A stretch of DNA of 64,000 nt from Kocuria marina. GTDB taxonomy: Bacteria > Actinomycetota > Actinomycetes > Actinomycetales > Micrococcaceae. The position numbers were made by a program, and so were the translations under genes. Of the stretch, positions 1 to 8,776 are shown in pieces. Below the pieces are notes generated by a model, which saw only the letters and a program-made list of their open reading frames with translations, searched no databases and had not been told where the DNA came from. The stretch covers positions 124,001 through 188,000 of the forward strand of contig BMZV01000001.1 in assembly GCA_014652975.1 (NCBI GenBank), read 5' to 3'. Each line of letters begins with the position of its first letter. Within the stretch, counting starts at the first letter, position 1.

Positions 1-864
1 AAGTCCTTCCGCACCCGCCGGGAAACGGTGCGCGCCGTGAAGGGTGTCTCGCTGCGGGTCCCGCGCGGCGACGTCGTCGCCCTGCTCGGTCCCAACGGCG
101 CCGGGAAGACGACCCTGCTGGACATGGTCCTCGGCATGACCGACCCCACCGAGGGCGAGGTGCGCGTGTGCGGTGAGACGCCGCGCGCCGCGGTCGCGCA
201 CGGGAAGGTCGGCGCGGTGCAGCAAGCGGGCGGGCTGCTCGGGGACCTGTCCGTGCGCGAGACCGTGACCATGATCGCCTCGCTCTACCGCGACCACGCG
301 CCGGTGGCCGAGGTGCTCGAGCGGGCCGGAGCCGCGCAGTTCGCGAACCGCAAGGTGTCCAGGTGCTCGGGCGGTCAGCAGCAACGCGTACGGTTCGCGC
401 TCGCCCTGCTCCCCCGCCCCGAACTGCTCGTGCTGGACGAGCCCACCGCGGGCATGGACGTGCAGTCCCGCACCGAGTTCTGGGACACGATGCATGTCGA
501 GGCCCAGCGCGGGCTCACGGTCGTGTTCGCCACCCACTACCTCCAGGAAGCGGAGGATTTTGCGCGGCGCGTAGTGCTCATGGACCACGGCATGGTCCAC
601 CACGACGGGACGCTCGACAGCTTCCGTTCCGCCTCCACCCGTCAGACCGTCTCCTTCTCCTGGCCGGGGACGACGCCGCTGCCGGACCTTCCCGGCGTCA
701 CGCACCTCGATCGGGCGGGCACCCGCGTCACCGCGCACACCCGGGAATCGGACCGGCTGGCCCGCGTCCTGCTCACCGAGACCCCGGCCACCGAGCTGGA
801 GATCTCTCGCGGCGGGCTCGAGGACGCCTTCGCCGCCCTCGTGAACCGCTCTGGCGAGCACTGA
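1..864 (+). CDS. ABC transporter ATP-binding protein (5' end outside window)
   Basis: ATPase subunit of an ABC-2 type exporter. The frame is open from base 1 (KSFRTRRETVRAVKG...), so the true start lies upstream and the GTG at 28 is internal. Walker A (GPNGAGKTT), a signature motif read as CSGGQQQR where LSGGQ is usual, Walker B (LLVLDEP) and an H-loop (ATH) are all present, so it should be active. A C-terminal extension of about 80 residues follows the nucleotide-binding domain, as in drug or lantibiotic exporters. The permease starts 43 bp downstream and a sensor kinase and regulator follow, so this is an exporter with a dedicated two-component system. The substrate cannot be told from sequence. 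Confidence 0.93.
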   Translation, partial: KSFRTRRETVRAVKGVSLRVPRGDVVALLGPNGAGKTTLLDMVLGMTDPTEGEVRVCGETPRAAVAHGKVGAVQQAGGLLGDLSVRETVTMIASLYRDHAPVAEVLERAGAAQFANRKVSRCSGGQQQRVRFALALLPRPELLVLDEPTAGMDVQSRTEFWDTMHVEAQRGLTVVFATHYLQEAEDFARRVVLMDHGMVHHDGTLDSFRSASTRQTVSFSWPGTTPLPDLPGVTHLDRAGTRVTAHTRESDRLARVLLTETPATELEISRGGLEDAFAALVNRSGEH

Positions 865-907
865 ACCGCAGCGTCCCCGCCTCATCCGACCCACGAAGGA
901 TCCCGTC

Positions 908-1669
908 ATGAACCTCACCTACACACTCCACGATTTCTGGCGCCAGGTCAGGGACGTCGCGAACATGTTCTTCATCGCCGTCCTGCCCGCCGCATTGTTC
1001 GTCATGTTCGGCGTCACCCAGGGCTGGTCCGGGGAATCCTCGGGCCACGGCAACGTCTCCGCGTACCTCATGGTGTCTATGGCCGCGTATGGAGCCGTCA
1101 CCGCCACCACGTCCATCGCGGGCAGTGCGGCGGTCGAGAGGCTGCAGGGGTGGGGCCGCCAATTGGCCATGACCCCCATGGGCACGGGCGGGTACGCCGC
1201 GACCAAGGTCACGGTGGCGGTCTCCGTGGCCGTGATACCGGTGATCATCGTGTACCTGGCCGGCCTGCTCACCAATTCCATGCTGGACGACCTCTGGCGC
1301 TGGTTCGCGACCGCCGGGATCGTGGTGGCGAGCTCCTCGGTCTTCGCGCTCTACGGACTGGCCGCGGGGTTGTTGTTCCGCTCGGACGGGGCCGTGAGCG
1401 CGGCGTCCGGTCTGCTCGTGGTGCTCGCATTCCTGGGCAACGTGTTCATGCCGCTGTCCGGTGCATTGCTGGACTTCGCGCGCTTCACGCCCTTGTATGG
1501 GATCGTGGGACTTGCCCGCTATCCGATTACCGAAGGCTGGGTGGTCGCCGTGGACGGCACGGCCGAACAGGACAGCGTGTGGCTGCTACTGGCCAACGTG
1601 GGTGTCTGGGCCGCGATCTTCGGCGCCATCGCCCTGATCGCGGCCCGAAGAGCAACGGCCCGCCGATGA
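908..1669 (+). CDS. ABC-2 type transporter permease
   Basis: Membrane subunit (253 aa) pairing with the preceding ATPase. It begins with a short cytoplasmic lead (MNLTYTLHDFWRQVRD), typical of ABC-2 permeases, and has about six hydrophobic segments, the last ending in a positively charged tail (ARRATARR). An AGGA ribosome site (GAAGGATCCCGTC) precedes the ATG. Its stop overlaps the kinase start by 4 bp (ATGA), implying translational coupling. Family membership is clear from topology and context; substrate unknown. Confidence 0.9.
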   Translation: MNLTYTLHDFWRQVRDVANMFFIAVLPAALFVMFGVTQGWSGESSGHGNVSAYLMVSMAAYGAVTATTSIAGSAAVERLQGWGRQLAMTPMGTGGYAATKVTVAVSVAVIPVIIVYLAGLLTNSMLDDLWRWFATAGIVVASSSVFALYGLAAGLLFRSDGAVSAASGLLVVLAFLGNVFMPLSGALLDFARFTPLYGIVGLARYPITEGWVVAVDGTAEQDSVWLLLANVGVWAAIFGAIALIAARRATARR

Positions 1670-3009
1670 CCACCAGGACTTCCGAGAACCCCGCGGTCCG
1701 GGGTACCGCGTGCGCGAGCGACCCCGCCCCGGGGACATCGACGTGGCCGGACGTCCTCTACGCGTCCGTGTGGTTGGTCTTCCTCTTCTTCCCGGCCTCC
1801 GGGGTGCTCTCCGCACCCGTCTCGAGCGGCACGAAGGCGCTGGGCCTGACCGGTCTGGGCCTGTTCGCCGCACTCTACGTGGTCTCGTGGTTGCTCGAGT
1901 ACCCGTTCCCGCGCCGCAGCGAACGGGCCAACGCCCTGTTCTGGTGTCTCGTTCTCTTACTGCCGCTGGCTCTCGTGGTGCCGGCCGCGGGGCTGGCCGT
2001 CACGTACGTGGCGCCGTTCTTCGTGGCCGTGTGCATCTTCCGGTTCAGTATGCGGGCCTCACTGATCTCCGCGGCGGTGGTGGTGCTCGCGGCGAGCGTC
2101 CCGTGGCTGCTCGCCCGACCGCCGCACGAGTGGGGGTGGCCGCTGATCGGGACCCTGCCCGCGGTCTTCCTGCTGCTCATCTCCCGGTGGATGATGGAAC
2201 GCTCCGGGGTCCAGGAGGAACTGAAGCGGGAGCTGGAGCTGGCTCGGCAGCGCGAGGCGGTGGGCCGCGACGTCCACGACATCCTGGGCCATTCCCTCAC
2301 CGTGGTGTCCATGAAGGTCCAGCTAGCCCAGCGGCTGCTGACCACCGATCCGCAGCGCGCCGCCCAGGAACTCGACGACGTCCTGGTCCTGACCCGCGAC
2401 TCCCTCACCGACGTGCGCTCCACCGTGGGCAAACTGCGCGAACCGGAGCTGAGCGTCCAACTCGTCCAGGCCCGCGCCGCTTTGCGCTCGGCAGGCATCA
2501 CGCCGCACCTGCCCGACACCGTGCCCTCGATCGACGCAGCACGGCGTTCCGCGTTCGCCTGGATCCTGCGTGAGGCCGTGACCAACACGGTGCGTCATTC
2601 CGCGGCGTCCTCGTGCCGGGTCACGCTCACTCCCACCACGTTGACCATCACCGACGACGGCGTGGGCCTCGCACGAACGGACGACGACGCCGTGCCCGCC
2701 CCTCCTGCCCTCGCGGCCTCGCGCGCATTGGTCGACGACGTCGTCCTGTCCCCCGCGCGTGCCGGCACTGGCTCGGGTGGAGCGGCCGACGACGCCGGGT
2801 CGGGACGGACCGGGGACAGCACCGGGCCGGGACGCGTACGGAACGGGGCGGCAGCGGCGTCGTCGTCCGTGCTGCGCGGCAACGGACTACCCGGCAATGG
2901 CCTGCGGGGCATGCGGGAACGGGCCGAGGCCGCCGGATTGCGGTTGGCCGTGATTTCGCCCGTGGCCGGCGCGGACGGTGGATTGCGGATCGTGGTGGAG
3001 CCAGCATGA
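1666..3009 (+). CDS. Sensor histidine kinase, DesK/NarX-type (HisKA_3)
   Basis: Membrane sensor kinase of 447 aa. The N-terminal third holds about five or six membrane segments with little outside the membrane, suggesting membrane-stress or intramembrane sensing. The phospho-acceptor histidine is near residue 204 in RDVHDILGHSLT, the N box near 305-312 (REAVTNTVRH) and the G1 box near 330 (DDGVG). The G2 box (GNGLRGMRER) comes only after a Gly/Ser/Ala/Asp-rich insertion of about 70 residues (about 335-408), unusually long for this fold. The ATG is set by a 4-bp ATGA overlap with the permease; the stop overlaps the regulator start the same way. It probably phosphorylates the adjacent regulator. 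Confidence 0.93.
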   Translation: MTTRTSENPAVRGTACASDPAPGTSTWPDVLYASVWLVFLFFPASGVLSAPVSSGTKALGLTGLGLFAALYVVSWLLEYPFPRRSERANALFWCLVLLLPLALVVPAAGLAVTYVAPFFVAVCIFRFSMRASLISAAVVVLAASVPWLLARPPHEWGWPLIGTLPAVFLLLISRWMMERSGVQEELKRELELARQREAVGRDVHDILGHSLTVVSMKVQLAQRLLTTDPQRAAQELDDVLVLTRDSLTDVRSTVGKLREPELSVQLVQARAALRSAGITPHLPDTVPSIDAARRSAFAWILREAVTNTVRHSAASSCRVTLTPTTLTITDDGVGLARTDDDAVPAPPALAASRALVDDVVLSPARAGTGSGGAADDAGSGRTGDSTGPGRVRNGAAAASSSVLRGNGLPGNGLRGMRERAEAAGLRLAVISPVAGADGGLRIVVEPA

Positions 3010-3617
3010 ATCCGATCTGCGTGGTGATCGCCGACGACCAAGCGCTCGTCCGGGCCGGGCTCGCAGCTCTGCTGGACCTGGAACCGGACATCCGCGTGGT
3101 GGCCCAGGTGGGCGATGGCAGGGAGGCCGTGGCCGCGGTGACCTCGCAGCACGTAGACGTGGCGCTGCTCGACGTCGAGATGCCCGTGCTGGACGGGCTC
3201 GAGGCCACCCGGGAGATCACGGGTGGCGGCTCGGGAACGCGGTGCCTGATCGTGACCACGTTCGACCGGCCGGGGTACCTGCGCCGCGCCTTGGAGGCCG
3301 GGGCGAGCGGCTTCGTGGTCAAGGACACGCCCGCGGAGCAGCTCGCGGAGGCCATCCGGCGCGTTCATGCGGGGCTGCGCGCGATCGACCCCGCGCTCGC
3401 GGAGGAATCACTCGTGGCCGGTGCCAACCCGCTGACCCAGCGGGAGCAGGACGTGCTGCGCGAGGCCGCGAACGGCGCGTCCGCCAAGCGGATCGCCGCG
3501 GCCCTGCACCTCTCCCCCGGTACGGTGCGCAATCACCTGTCCTCCGCGATCGGCAAGACGGGTGTGCAGAACCGGTCGGAGGCCGCGGCCCTGGCCCTGC
3601 GCAACGGGTGGATCTGA
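3006..3617 (+). CDS. Response regulator, NarL/LuxR family
   Basis: Two-component regulator of 203 aa. The receiver domain (about 1-120) has the acidic pair (ADDQ), the phosphorylated Asp near residue 55 in LLDVEMP, a Thr switch (VTTF) and the conserved Lys (VKDT). A LuxR-type HTH follows (about 138-203: LTQREQDVLREAANG, GTVRNHLSSAI). It overlaps the kinase gene by 4 bp and is the last gene of the exporter operon, so it likely controls that operon. No terminator is evident before rmuC. Confidence 0.95.
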   Translation: MNPICVVIADDQALVRAGLAALLDLEPDIRVVAQVGDGREAVAAVTSQHVDVALLDVEMPVLDGLEATREITGGGSGTRCLIVTTFDRPGYLRRALEAGASGFVVKDTPAEQLAEAIRRVHAGLRAIDPALAEESLVAGANPLTQREQDVLREAANGASAKRIAAALHLSPGTVRNHLSSAIGKTGVQNRSEAAALALRNGWI

Positions 3618-3671
3618 GCCGCGGTCACCCGTGCGCTTGTGCGTGTCGGACGGTCTTGTCATCGTGAGCCC

Positions 3672-4874
3672 ATGGACAGTTCCGTGATGTCTCAGGTGTG
3701 GTGGTTGTGGGCGTTGTTCGCCCTCGTGGTTGGCGGGGTGCTCGGGTACCTCGTGGCCTCGCGGAAGGCCAGGGTACTGGAAACCGAGCTGGACGAGGCC
3801 CAGGAACAACGACTCACCGCGCTACAGGAAGCGGCCGCGGATCGTTCCGCCCGCGAACAACTCGAACAACGGGTGGATTCACTCGAGGCCCGCTCGGTGC
3901 AGGACCAGAACGTGATGCGCGCCCTGGCTCCGCTCAACGATCAACTCTCCACCGTGGGGCGGCACGTGAACCAGATGGAACGGGATCGCGCCCAGCAGTT
4001 CGGCGCGGTCGCCCAGGCGTTGGAAGCGGCCCGCACCACGGACAAGCAACTCCTACAGGCCACGGGCTCGCTCGAATCCTCGCTGCGTTCCACCACGGCG
4101 CGCGGTGCGTGGGGTGAGATGCAGTTGCGCCGCGTCGTGGAGGCCGCCGGCATGACCCGGCACGTGGATTTCGCCGAGCAGTCCGTGCGCACCACGGACA
4201 GCGGCGTGCAGCGACCGGACATGGTGGTCAACCTGCCCGGTGCGCAGACCGTGGTGGTAGATGCCAAGGCCCCCATGAACTCGTACTTGGACGCCCAGGC
4301 GGTCCCATCGGACGGCGCGGCGGAGAGCGAGCAGCGCCGCGCCCAGTTGCTCGTGGCCCACGCCAAAGCACTGCGCTCCCACGTGAACACCCTGGGCACC
4401 AAGAAGTACTGGTCCGCGGAGGAGAGCTCCCCCGAACTCGTGATGTGCTTCGTGCCCGTCGAGTCCGCCCTCGCCGCTGCCCTGGACGCGGATGCGTCCC
4501 TGTTGGAGTACGCCGCGCGCAACAACGTGGCGTTGGTGTCCCCCGTGTCCCTGTTGGCGGCCCTCAAGGCCGTGGCGTTCAGCTGGCGCCAGGCCACCCT
4601 CACGGACAACGCGCGGGAGCTCTACCGGTTGTCGCGGGAGCTGTACGACCGGATGGGTGCGGTGGGCAAACACCTGGCCGACATGGGCGGGTCACTGCGG
4701 CGCTCCGTGGACGGGTACAACAAACTCGTGGGGTCGTTGGAGTCCCGGGTGCTGCCCTCGGCCCGGAAGATCGCCGAACTGGATCCCACGAGCACGGGAG
4801 CCGATGCCCTGGACACCAAACCTGTGGACTCGGTCCCCCGTCCGGTTACGGCCACGGAGTTCGTGAACGACTGA
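3672..4874 (+). CDS. rmuC: DNA recombination protein RmuC homologue
   Basis: RmuC-family protein of about 400 aa, linked in other bacteria to limiting genome rearrangement. An N-terminal membrane segment (WWLWALFALVVGGVLGYLVA) is followed by a coiled coil rich in Glu, Gln and Arg (about 30-130). The conserved RmuC nuclease-like core follows, with GAWGEMQLRRVVE, RPDMVVNLPG, VVDAKAPMNSY and FVPVESAL. The D...D-x-K pattern (PDMVV, VVDAK) is the PD-(D/E)XK signature. The start could be ATG 3672 or 3687; neither has a strong ribosome site. Transcription ends in nested inverted repeats shared with the convergent ispH. Confidence 0.93.
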   Translation: MDSSVMSQVWWLWALFALVVGGVLGYLVASRKARVLETELDEAQEQRLTALQEAAADRSAREQLEQRVDSLEARSVQDQNVMRALAPLNDQLSTVGRHVNQMERDRAQQFGAVAQALEAARTTDKQLLQATGSLESSLRSTTARGAWGEMQLRRVVEAAGMTRHVDFAEQSVRTTDSGVQRPDMVVNLPGAQTVVVDAKAPMNSYLDAQAVPSDGAAESEQRRAQLLVAHAKALRSHVNTLGTKKYWSAEESSPELVMCFVPVESALAAALDADASLLEYAARNNVALVSPVSLLAALKAVAFSWRQATLTDNARELYRLSRELYDRMGAVGKHLADMGGSLRRSVDGYNKLVGSLESRVLPSARKIAELDPTSTGADALDTKPVDSVPRPVTATEFVND

Positions 4875-4878
4875 CGCG

Positions 4879-4965
4879 GCTCAGCGCGCGGGCCCGATGC
4901 CAGCGCTGAGCGGGAGGAGCTGGTGCCAGGGCCCAGCGCTGTGGCCTGGCGCCACTGCTCAGCGC
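4879..4965. terminator. Bidirectional nested hairpins between rmuC and ispH
   Basis: GCTCAGCGC at 4879-4887 is complementary to GCGCTGAGC at 4903-4911 (9 bp, 15-nt loop). The same GCTCAGCGC recurs at 4957-4965, inside the ispH 3' end, so the middle arm can pair with either outer arm. A second stem, 4921-4930 with 4945-4954, is 10 bp with one G-T pair. There is no T tract. The arrangement gives each converging transcript its own hairpin. Confidence 0.6.
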
Positions 4966-6041
4966 GTGGGCTTGGCCCCGCGGCCGCCCAACCGACGGGA
5001 CGTGTCCCCGTCCTGGGCCAGCTTGGCGCGCAGTTCCTTGGGCAGGGAGAACAGGATGTCCTCCTGGGCGGTGACCACTTCGTCCACGGACGAGTAGCCG
5101 TACTCGGCGAGCAGGTCCAGGACCTGGCGCACGAGGACCTCGGGAACCGAAGCACCGGAGGTCACGCCGACGGTTGCGACACCCTCGAACCAGGACTCGT
5201 CCACCTGGTGGGCGAAGTCCACGCGTTCGGCGCGCCGGGCCCCGTACTCGAGGGCCACCTCCTTGAGGCGCACGGAGTTCGACGAGTTGGCCGAGCCCAC
5301 CACGATCACCAGGTCCGCTTGCGGGGCGATCTCCTTGATCGCCGCCTGGCGGTTGGAGGTCGCGTAGCAGATGTCGTCGCTGGGGGGATCGATCATGTTG
5401 GGGAACCGGGCACGCAACCGGTTCACGGTCTCCATGGTCTCGTCCACGCTCAACGTGGTCTGGGACAGCCACACGAGTTTGTCCGGGTCCTGGACCTCGA
5501 TGCTGTCCACGTCCTCCGGGGAGTTCACGATCTGGATGTGTTCGGGGGCCTCCCCGAACGTGCCCTCGACCTCTTCGTGGCCCACGTGGCCGATGAGCAG
5601 GATCTCGTAGTCGCTCTTGGCGAAGCGCACGGCCTCGCGGTGCACCTTGGTCACGAGCGGGCACGTGGCGTCGATGGTGTGGAGGTTGCGGTCGTGGGCG
5701 GACTGCACCACGGCCGGAGACACCCCGTGGGCGGAGAACACCAGCAGGGAGCCCTCGGGCACCTCGTCCGTCTCCTCCACGAAGATCGCACCGCGCTCCT
5801 CGAGGGTCTGGACCACGTGCTTGTTGTGCACGATCTCCTTGCGCACGTACACCGGGGCACCGTAGTGCTCGAGCGCCTTCTCCACGGCGATCACCGCGCG
5901 ATCCACGCCCGCGCAGTATCCGCGCGGCGCGGCCAACAGGACCTTGCGCTCTCCGGTGACCGGAGCGGCGTCGGCAATTTCCTGGGGGGTGCGACGAACC
6001 CGGGGAACGGTGGGCATGGACAGGTCAACCACAGTGGACAT
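4959..6041 (-). CDS. ispH: 4-hydroxy-3-methylbut-2-enyl diphosphate reductase IspH
   Basis: Last enzyme of the MEP isoprenoid pathway, reducing HMBPP to IPP and DMAPP with a 4Fe-4S cluster (360 aa, normal length). The three cluster cysteines are seen in [23 protein letters not shown] and [11 protein letters not shown]. The Thr/Ser-rich substrate region ([20 protein letters not shown]) is intact. The ATG has AAGGA three bases upstream, and also TACCAT seven bases upstream, so a leaderless or very short leader is possible. It converges on rmuC and shares terminator hairpins with it. Confidence 0.97.
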   Translation of the reverse strand: MSTVVDLSMPTVPRVRRTPQEIADAAPVTGERKVLLAAPRGYCAGVDRAVIAVEKALEHYGAPVYVRKEIVHNKHVVQTLEERGAIFVEETDEVPEGSLLVFSAHGVSPAVVQSAHDRNLHTIDATCPLVTKVHREAVRFAKSDYEILLIGHVGHEEVEGTFGEAPEHIQIVNSPEDVDSIEVQDPDKLVWLSQTTLSVDETMETVNRLRARFPNMIDPPSDDICYATSNRQAAIKEIAPQADLVIVVGSANSSNSVRLKEVALEYGARRAERVDFAHQVDESWFEGVATVGVTSGASVPEVLVRQVLDLLAEYGYSSVDEVVTAQEDILFSLPKELRAKLAQDGDTSRRLGGRGAKPTR

Positions 6042-6045
6042 GTCC

Positions 6046-6951
6046 TTAATGGTAAGTGACCATACGGGAGCGCACCACGGCGCCGATCACACCCACCAGG
6101 GCCACGCACGCGGCACCGATCATGCCCGCGACGCTGCGTCCCACGAAGGATTCTCGCAGCAGAGTGATGATCTGTTCCGTGACCAGGTGCGCCACGGGTT
6201 CCACACCGGACGCGTCCACCACGGAGCTCGCGGCCCACAGCACCATGGCGAGTAGGACACCTGTAAACAACACACCGGCCAGGCCCACCCCGGCGATCGC
6301 GAGCCACCGCCGCGGGCTGACCACCACGGCGAGCACCGCGAGCAGCGCCACGAGCCACGGCAGGGCATACCGCCATTGGGCGAGCCACACCAGGGCGTCC
6401 AGCACGCGACCGGTCTCGGCACCGGGGACAGTCATGGTCAGATCGTTGCGGGCGATCCCCGGGGAGATCCCGATGACGTCCTCGACCTGGTGATCCACGG
6501 CGGTACCCAACGCGGTGGCGTCCACCACGAGGTGTTCGGGCGCGTCCGCGGAATCGACACTCAGGGGGACGTTCGCGTCGTGGGTGTCCTGCAGGACCTG
6601 GATCCACGTCCCCTGTTGCTCGGGGGCGGTGAGCCAGGACTGTGCGGCGGTGACCGCCGTTTCCCGGACCCGCTCGATGGCCTGGTCCACGGGTTCGATC
6701 CCGACCTCGACGTCGCTCAGGGCGTTGAACGTCGCGCGGTCCAGGACGGTGCGCACGAGTTCGTCCTGGAAGGACGTCTCGGTGACCACGGCCGCCACGG
6801 TGTCCTGGAACCCCGAGGGTGAGAGCAGATGGTCCTGGATCCAGGTCAGCCCCAGCCACACGGCGAACCCCGCACCGGCCAGGATCGCGCACAGGGCGGC
6901 GCACAGGCTGCGCAGCAGCGCCGCGGGAGGGGATGACGGAGAGGAGCTCAC
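6046..6951 (-). CDS. Conserved membrane protein, function unknown
   Basis: Protein of about 301 aa with one N-terminal membrane segment ([20 protein letters not shown]), an extracytoplasmic region of about 150 residues, then three C-terminal membrane segments. The order fits an actinobacterial integral membrane family of unknown role. I place the start at GTG 6951 because TACAGT lies six bases upstream, matching the leaderless pattern seen across this window. An ATG at 7011 would overlap xseA. It lies only 4 bp upstream of ispH on the same strand, so co-transcription is plausible. No catalytic motif recognised. Confidence 0.75.
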   Translation of the reverse strand: MSSSPSSPPAALLRSLCAALCAILAGAGFAVWLGLTWIQDHLLSPSGFQDTVAAVVTETSFQDELVRTVLDRATFNALSDVEVGIEPVDQAIERVRETAVTAAQSWLTAPEQQGTWIQVLQDTHDANVPLSVDSADAPEHLVVDATALGTAVDHQVEDVIGISPGIARNDLTMTVPGAETGRVLDALVWLAQWRYALPWLVALLAVLAVVVSPRRWLAIAGVGLAGVLFTGVLLAMVLWAASSVVDASGVEPVAHLVTEQIITLLRESFVGRSVAGMIGAACVALVGVIGAVVRSRMVTYH

Positions 6952-7009
6952 GACTCCACTGTACGAAGAACCGGCTGTGCGTGTCCCCGTCGGGTGATAC
7001 TTATGTCCC

Positions 7010-8302
7010 ATGAGTACGTGGCCCCCGAGCGAAGACACCGGCGCACCGGAACGCCCCGCCGAGACGCCCCGGTTGGCGCGGGACACCACCCCGGAGAATC
7101 CGTGGCCGCTCAGCAAGCTGTCGTACGGGCTGCACGGGTGGATCGAACGCGCACCTGCGGCCTGGGTCGAGGGTCAGGTGATCGAGGTCAATCACCGCGC
7201 CCGCGTCTCCTACGTGACGCTGCGCGACCTCCACGACGAGGTCTCGGTCAGCGTCACCATGTTCAAGGCGGAGATGTCCCGGCTGGAACGCCCCCTCGAA
7301 CGGGGCTCCCGGGTGATCGTGAATCTCAAGGCGGATCTGTACGTCAAGACCGGGCGGCTGTCCATGATCGGGCGGGACATCCGCCCCGTGGGTCTGGGGG
7401 ACCTCCTGGAACGCCTCGAACGGTTGCGGCGAGCGCTCGCGGAGGAGGGTCTGTTCGACCCCGCCCATAAGAAATCCCTCCCGGTGCTGCCCCACCGGGT
7501 CGGCTTGATCACCGGGCGCAATTCCGATGCCGAGAAGGACGTGGTGCGCAACGCCACCAACCGGTGGCCGGGTGTGCAGTTCGAGATCCGCGAGGTTCCG
7601 GTCCAGGGAGCCGGTTCGGCGCGCGCCGTGGTCCAGGCCCTTGCGGAGCTCGACGCCATGGAGGCCGTGGACGTGATCGTGATCGCCCGCGGCGGGGGCG
7701 CGTTCGAGGATCTGTTGTCGTTCAGTGACGAATCCCTGCTGCGCGCGGTGTTCGCCGCCCACACGCCGGTCGTCAGCGCGATCGGTCACGAGAACGACCA
7801 GCCGCTGCTGGATTACGTCGCGGACCTGCGCGCCTCCACCCCCACGGACGCGGGCAAACGCATCGTCCCGGACGTGCACGAGGAACGCCTGCGCATCGCC
7901 CAGGCGCGCGGCGCTCTGGACCGTGCAGTAGCCACCATGATCGACCGTGAACACCAGGGGCTCGAGACCATGCGGTCCCGCCCCTCCCTGGCCCAGCCGG
8001 ACACCATGATCCTGGTCCGTGAGGAGGACCTGGACCGCTGGCGTTCGCGCGCGTGGTCCGCGGTGAATGCCCAGACCGTGCGAGCGCGGGACACGGTGAC
8101 CCAGATGCGCGCACGCGTGCGTGCTCTGTCCCCGCAGCAGACGTTGGATCGCGGTTACGCGGTCGTGCAGACCCCGGACGGTTCGGTCCTCACCGATGCG
8201 CGCGACGCCTCCGAGGGGCAGGACCTCACGGTGCGCCTGGCCGCCGGGGAACTCGGCGTGAACGTCTCCTCCCGCTCCAACCGCCAGCCCGGGGACCACT
8301 GA
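7010..8302 (+). CDS. xseA: Exodeoxyribonuclease VII large subunit
   Basis: Catalytic subunit of exonuclease VII, which degrades single-stranded DNA to short oligonucleotides (430 aa). The N-terminal OB fold (about 45-135: [21 protein letters not shown]) precedes the nuclease core with [35 protein letters not shown] and [13 protein letters not shown]. The C-terminal helical arm ends in [12 protein letters not shown]. No ribosome site is visible; GATACT lies eight bases before the ATG, suggesting a leaderless mRNA. xseB follows after 43 bp, the usual pair. Confidence 0.97.
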   Translation: MSTWPPSEDTGAPERPAETPRLARDTTPENPWPLSKLSYGLHGWIERAPAAWVEGQVIEVNHRARVSYVTLRDLHDEVSVSVTMFKAEMSRLERPLERGSRVIVNLKADLYVKTGRLSMIGRDIRPVGLGDLLERLERLRRALAEEGLFDPAHKKSLPVLPHRVGLITGRNSDAEKDVVRNATNRWPGVQFEIREVPVQGAGSARAVVQALAELDAMEAVDVIVIARGGGAFEDLLSFSDESLLRAVFAAHTPVVSAIGHENDQPLLDYVADLRASTPTDAGKRIVPDVHEERLRIAQARGALDRAVATMIDREHQGLETMRSRPSLAQPDTMILVREEDLDRWRSRAWSAVNAQTVRARDTVTQMRARVRALSPQQTLDRGYAVVQTPDGSVLTDARDASEGQDLTVRLAAGELGVNVSSRSNRQPGDH

Positions 8303-8345
8303 CCCCCGCCCTTCGACCTCCCCGACCCCACCGGAAGGACACACC

Positions 8346-8660
8346 GTGGCACAGCAGAACAGCAGCGAGCAGCGCAGCACCGGACAGGACGATGCCCACG
8401 CCAGCGGCTCGGCCGGATCCCGCCCCGATCTCTCGGACGTGGACGGTCTGAGCTACGAACAGGCCCGCGAGCAGCTCGTGGAGACCGTGGCCCGACTCGA
8501 AGCCGGCGGCACCACTCTCGAGGAGTCCCTCCACCTGTGGGAACGGGGCGAAGCCCTGGCCACCCGCTGCGAGCAATGGCTCGACGGCGCCCGCGAACGC
8601 CTCGACGCCGCTCGCGCCCGGCGCGAGGAGAACCGGGAGCAGGAGGCGTCGGAGGACTGA
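8346..8660 (+). CDS. xseB: Exodeoxyribonuclease VII small subunit
   Basis: Small subunit of exonuclease VII (104 aa), which binds and stabilises the large subunit. The XseB core is at about 37-90, with [36 protein letters not shown] and [14 protein letters not shown]. The N-terminal 35 residues are polar, acidic and probably disordered. GGAAGGACACACC before the GTG provides a good ribosome site. The gene ends into convergent hairpins. Confidence 0.95.
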   Translation: MAQQNSSEQRSTGQDDAHASGSAGSRPDLSDVDGLSYEQAREQLVETVARLEAGGTTLEESLHLWERGEALATRCEQWLDGARERLDAARARREENREQEASED

Positions 8661-8683
8661 CGCGCCGTCGTCGGGTGGACGTA

Positions 8684-8747
8684 CCGGGGTCCGGTCACGA
8701 GTAAACCCCGGCGCGGCCCGCCGACGTCACCCCGTGGTGAGACGTCG
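8684..8747. terminator. Convergent terminator hairpins, xseB / aminotransferase
   Basis: Two hairpins fill the gap between the converging genes. CCGGGGT at 8684-8690 pairs with ACCCCGG at 8705-8711. CGACGTC at 8722-8728 pairs with GACGTCG at 8741-8747, with an inner ACC/GGT extension. Neither has a T run, so factor-independent termination is uncertain. Confidence 0.4.
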
Positions 8748-8776
8748 CCCGGACCGCTGTCGGAGCCGGGAACCGG

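Noticed and set aside
4923-6059. Plus-strand frame of 378 codons opposite ispH
   Set aside because: Antisense to a clearly recognised enzyme with all cluster cysteines; no independent signal.
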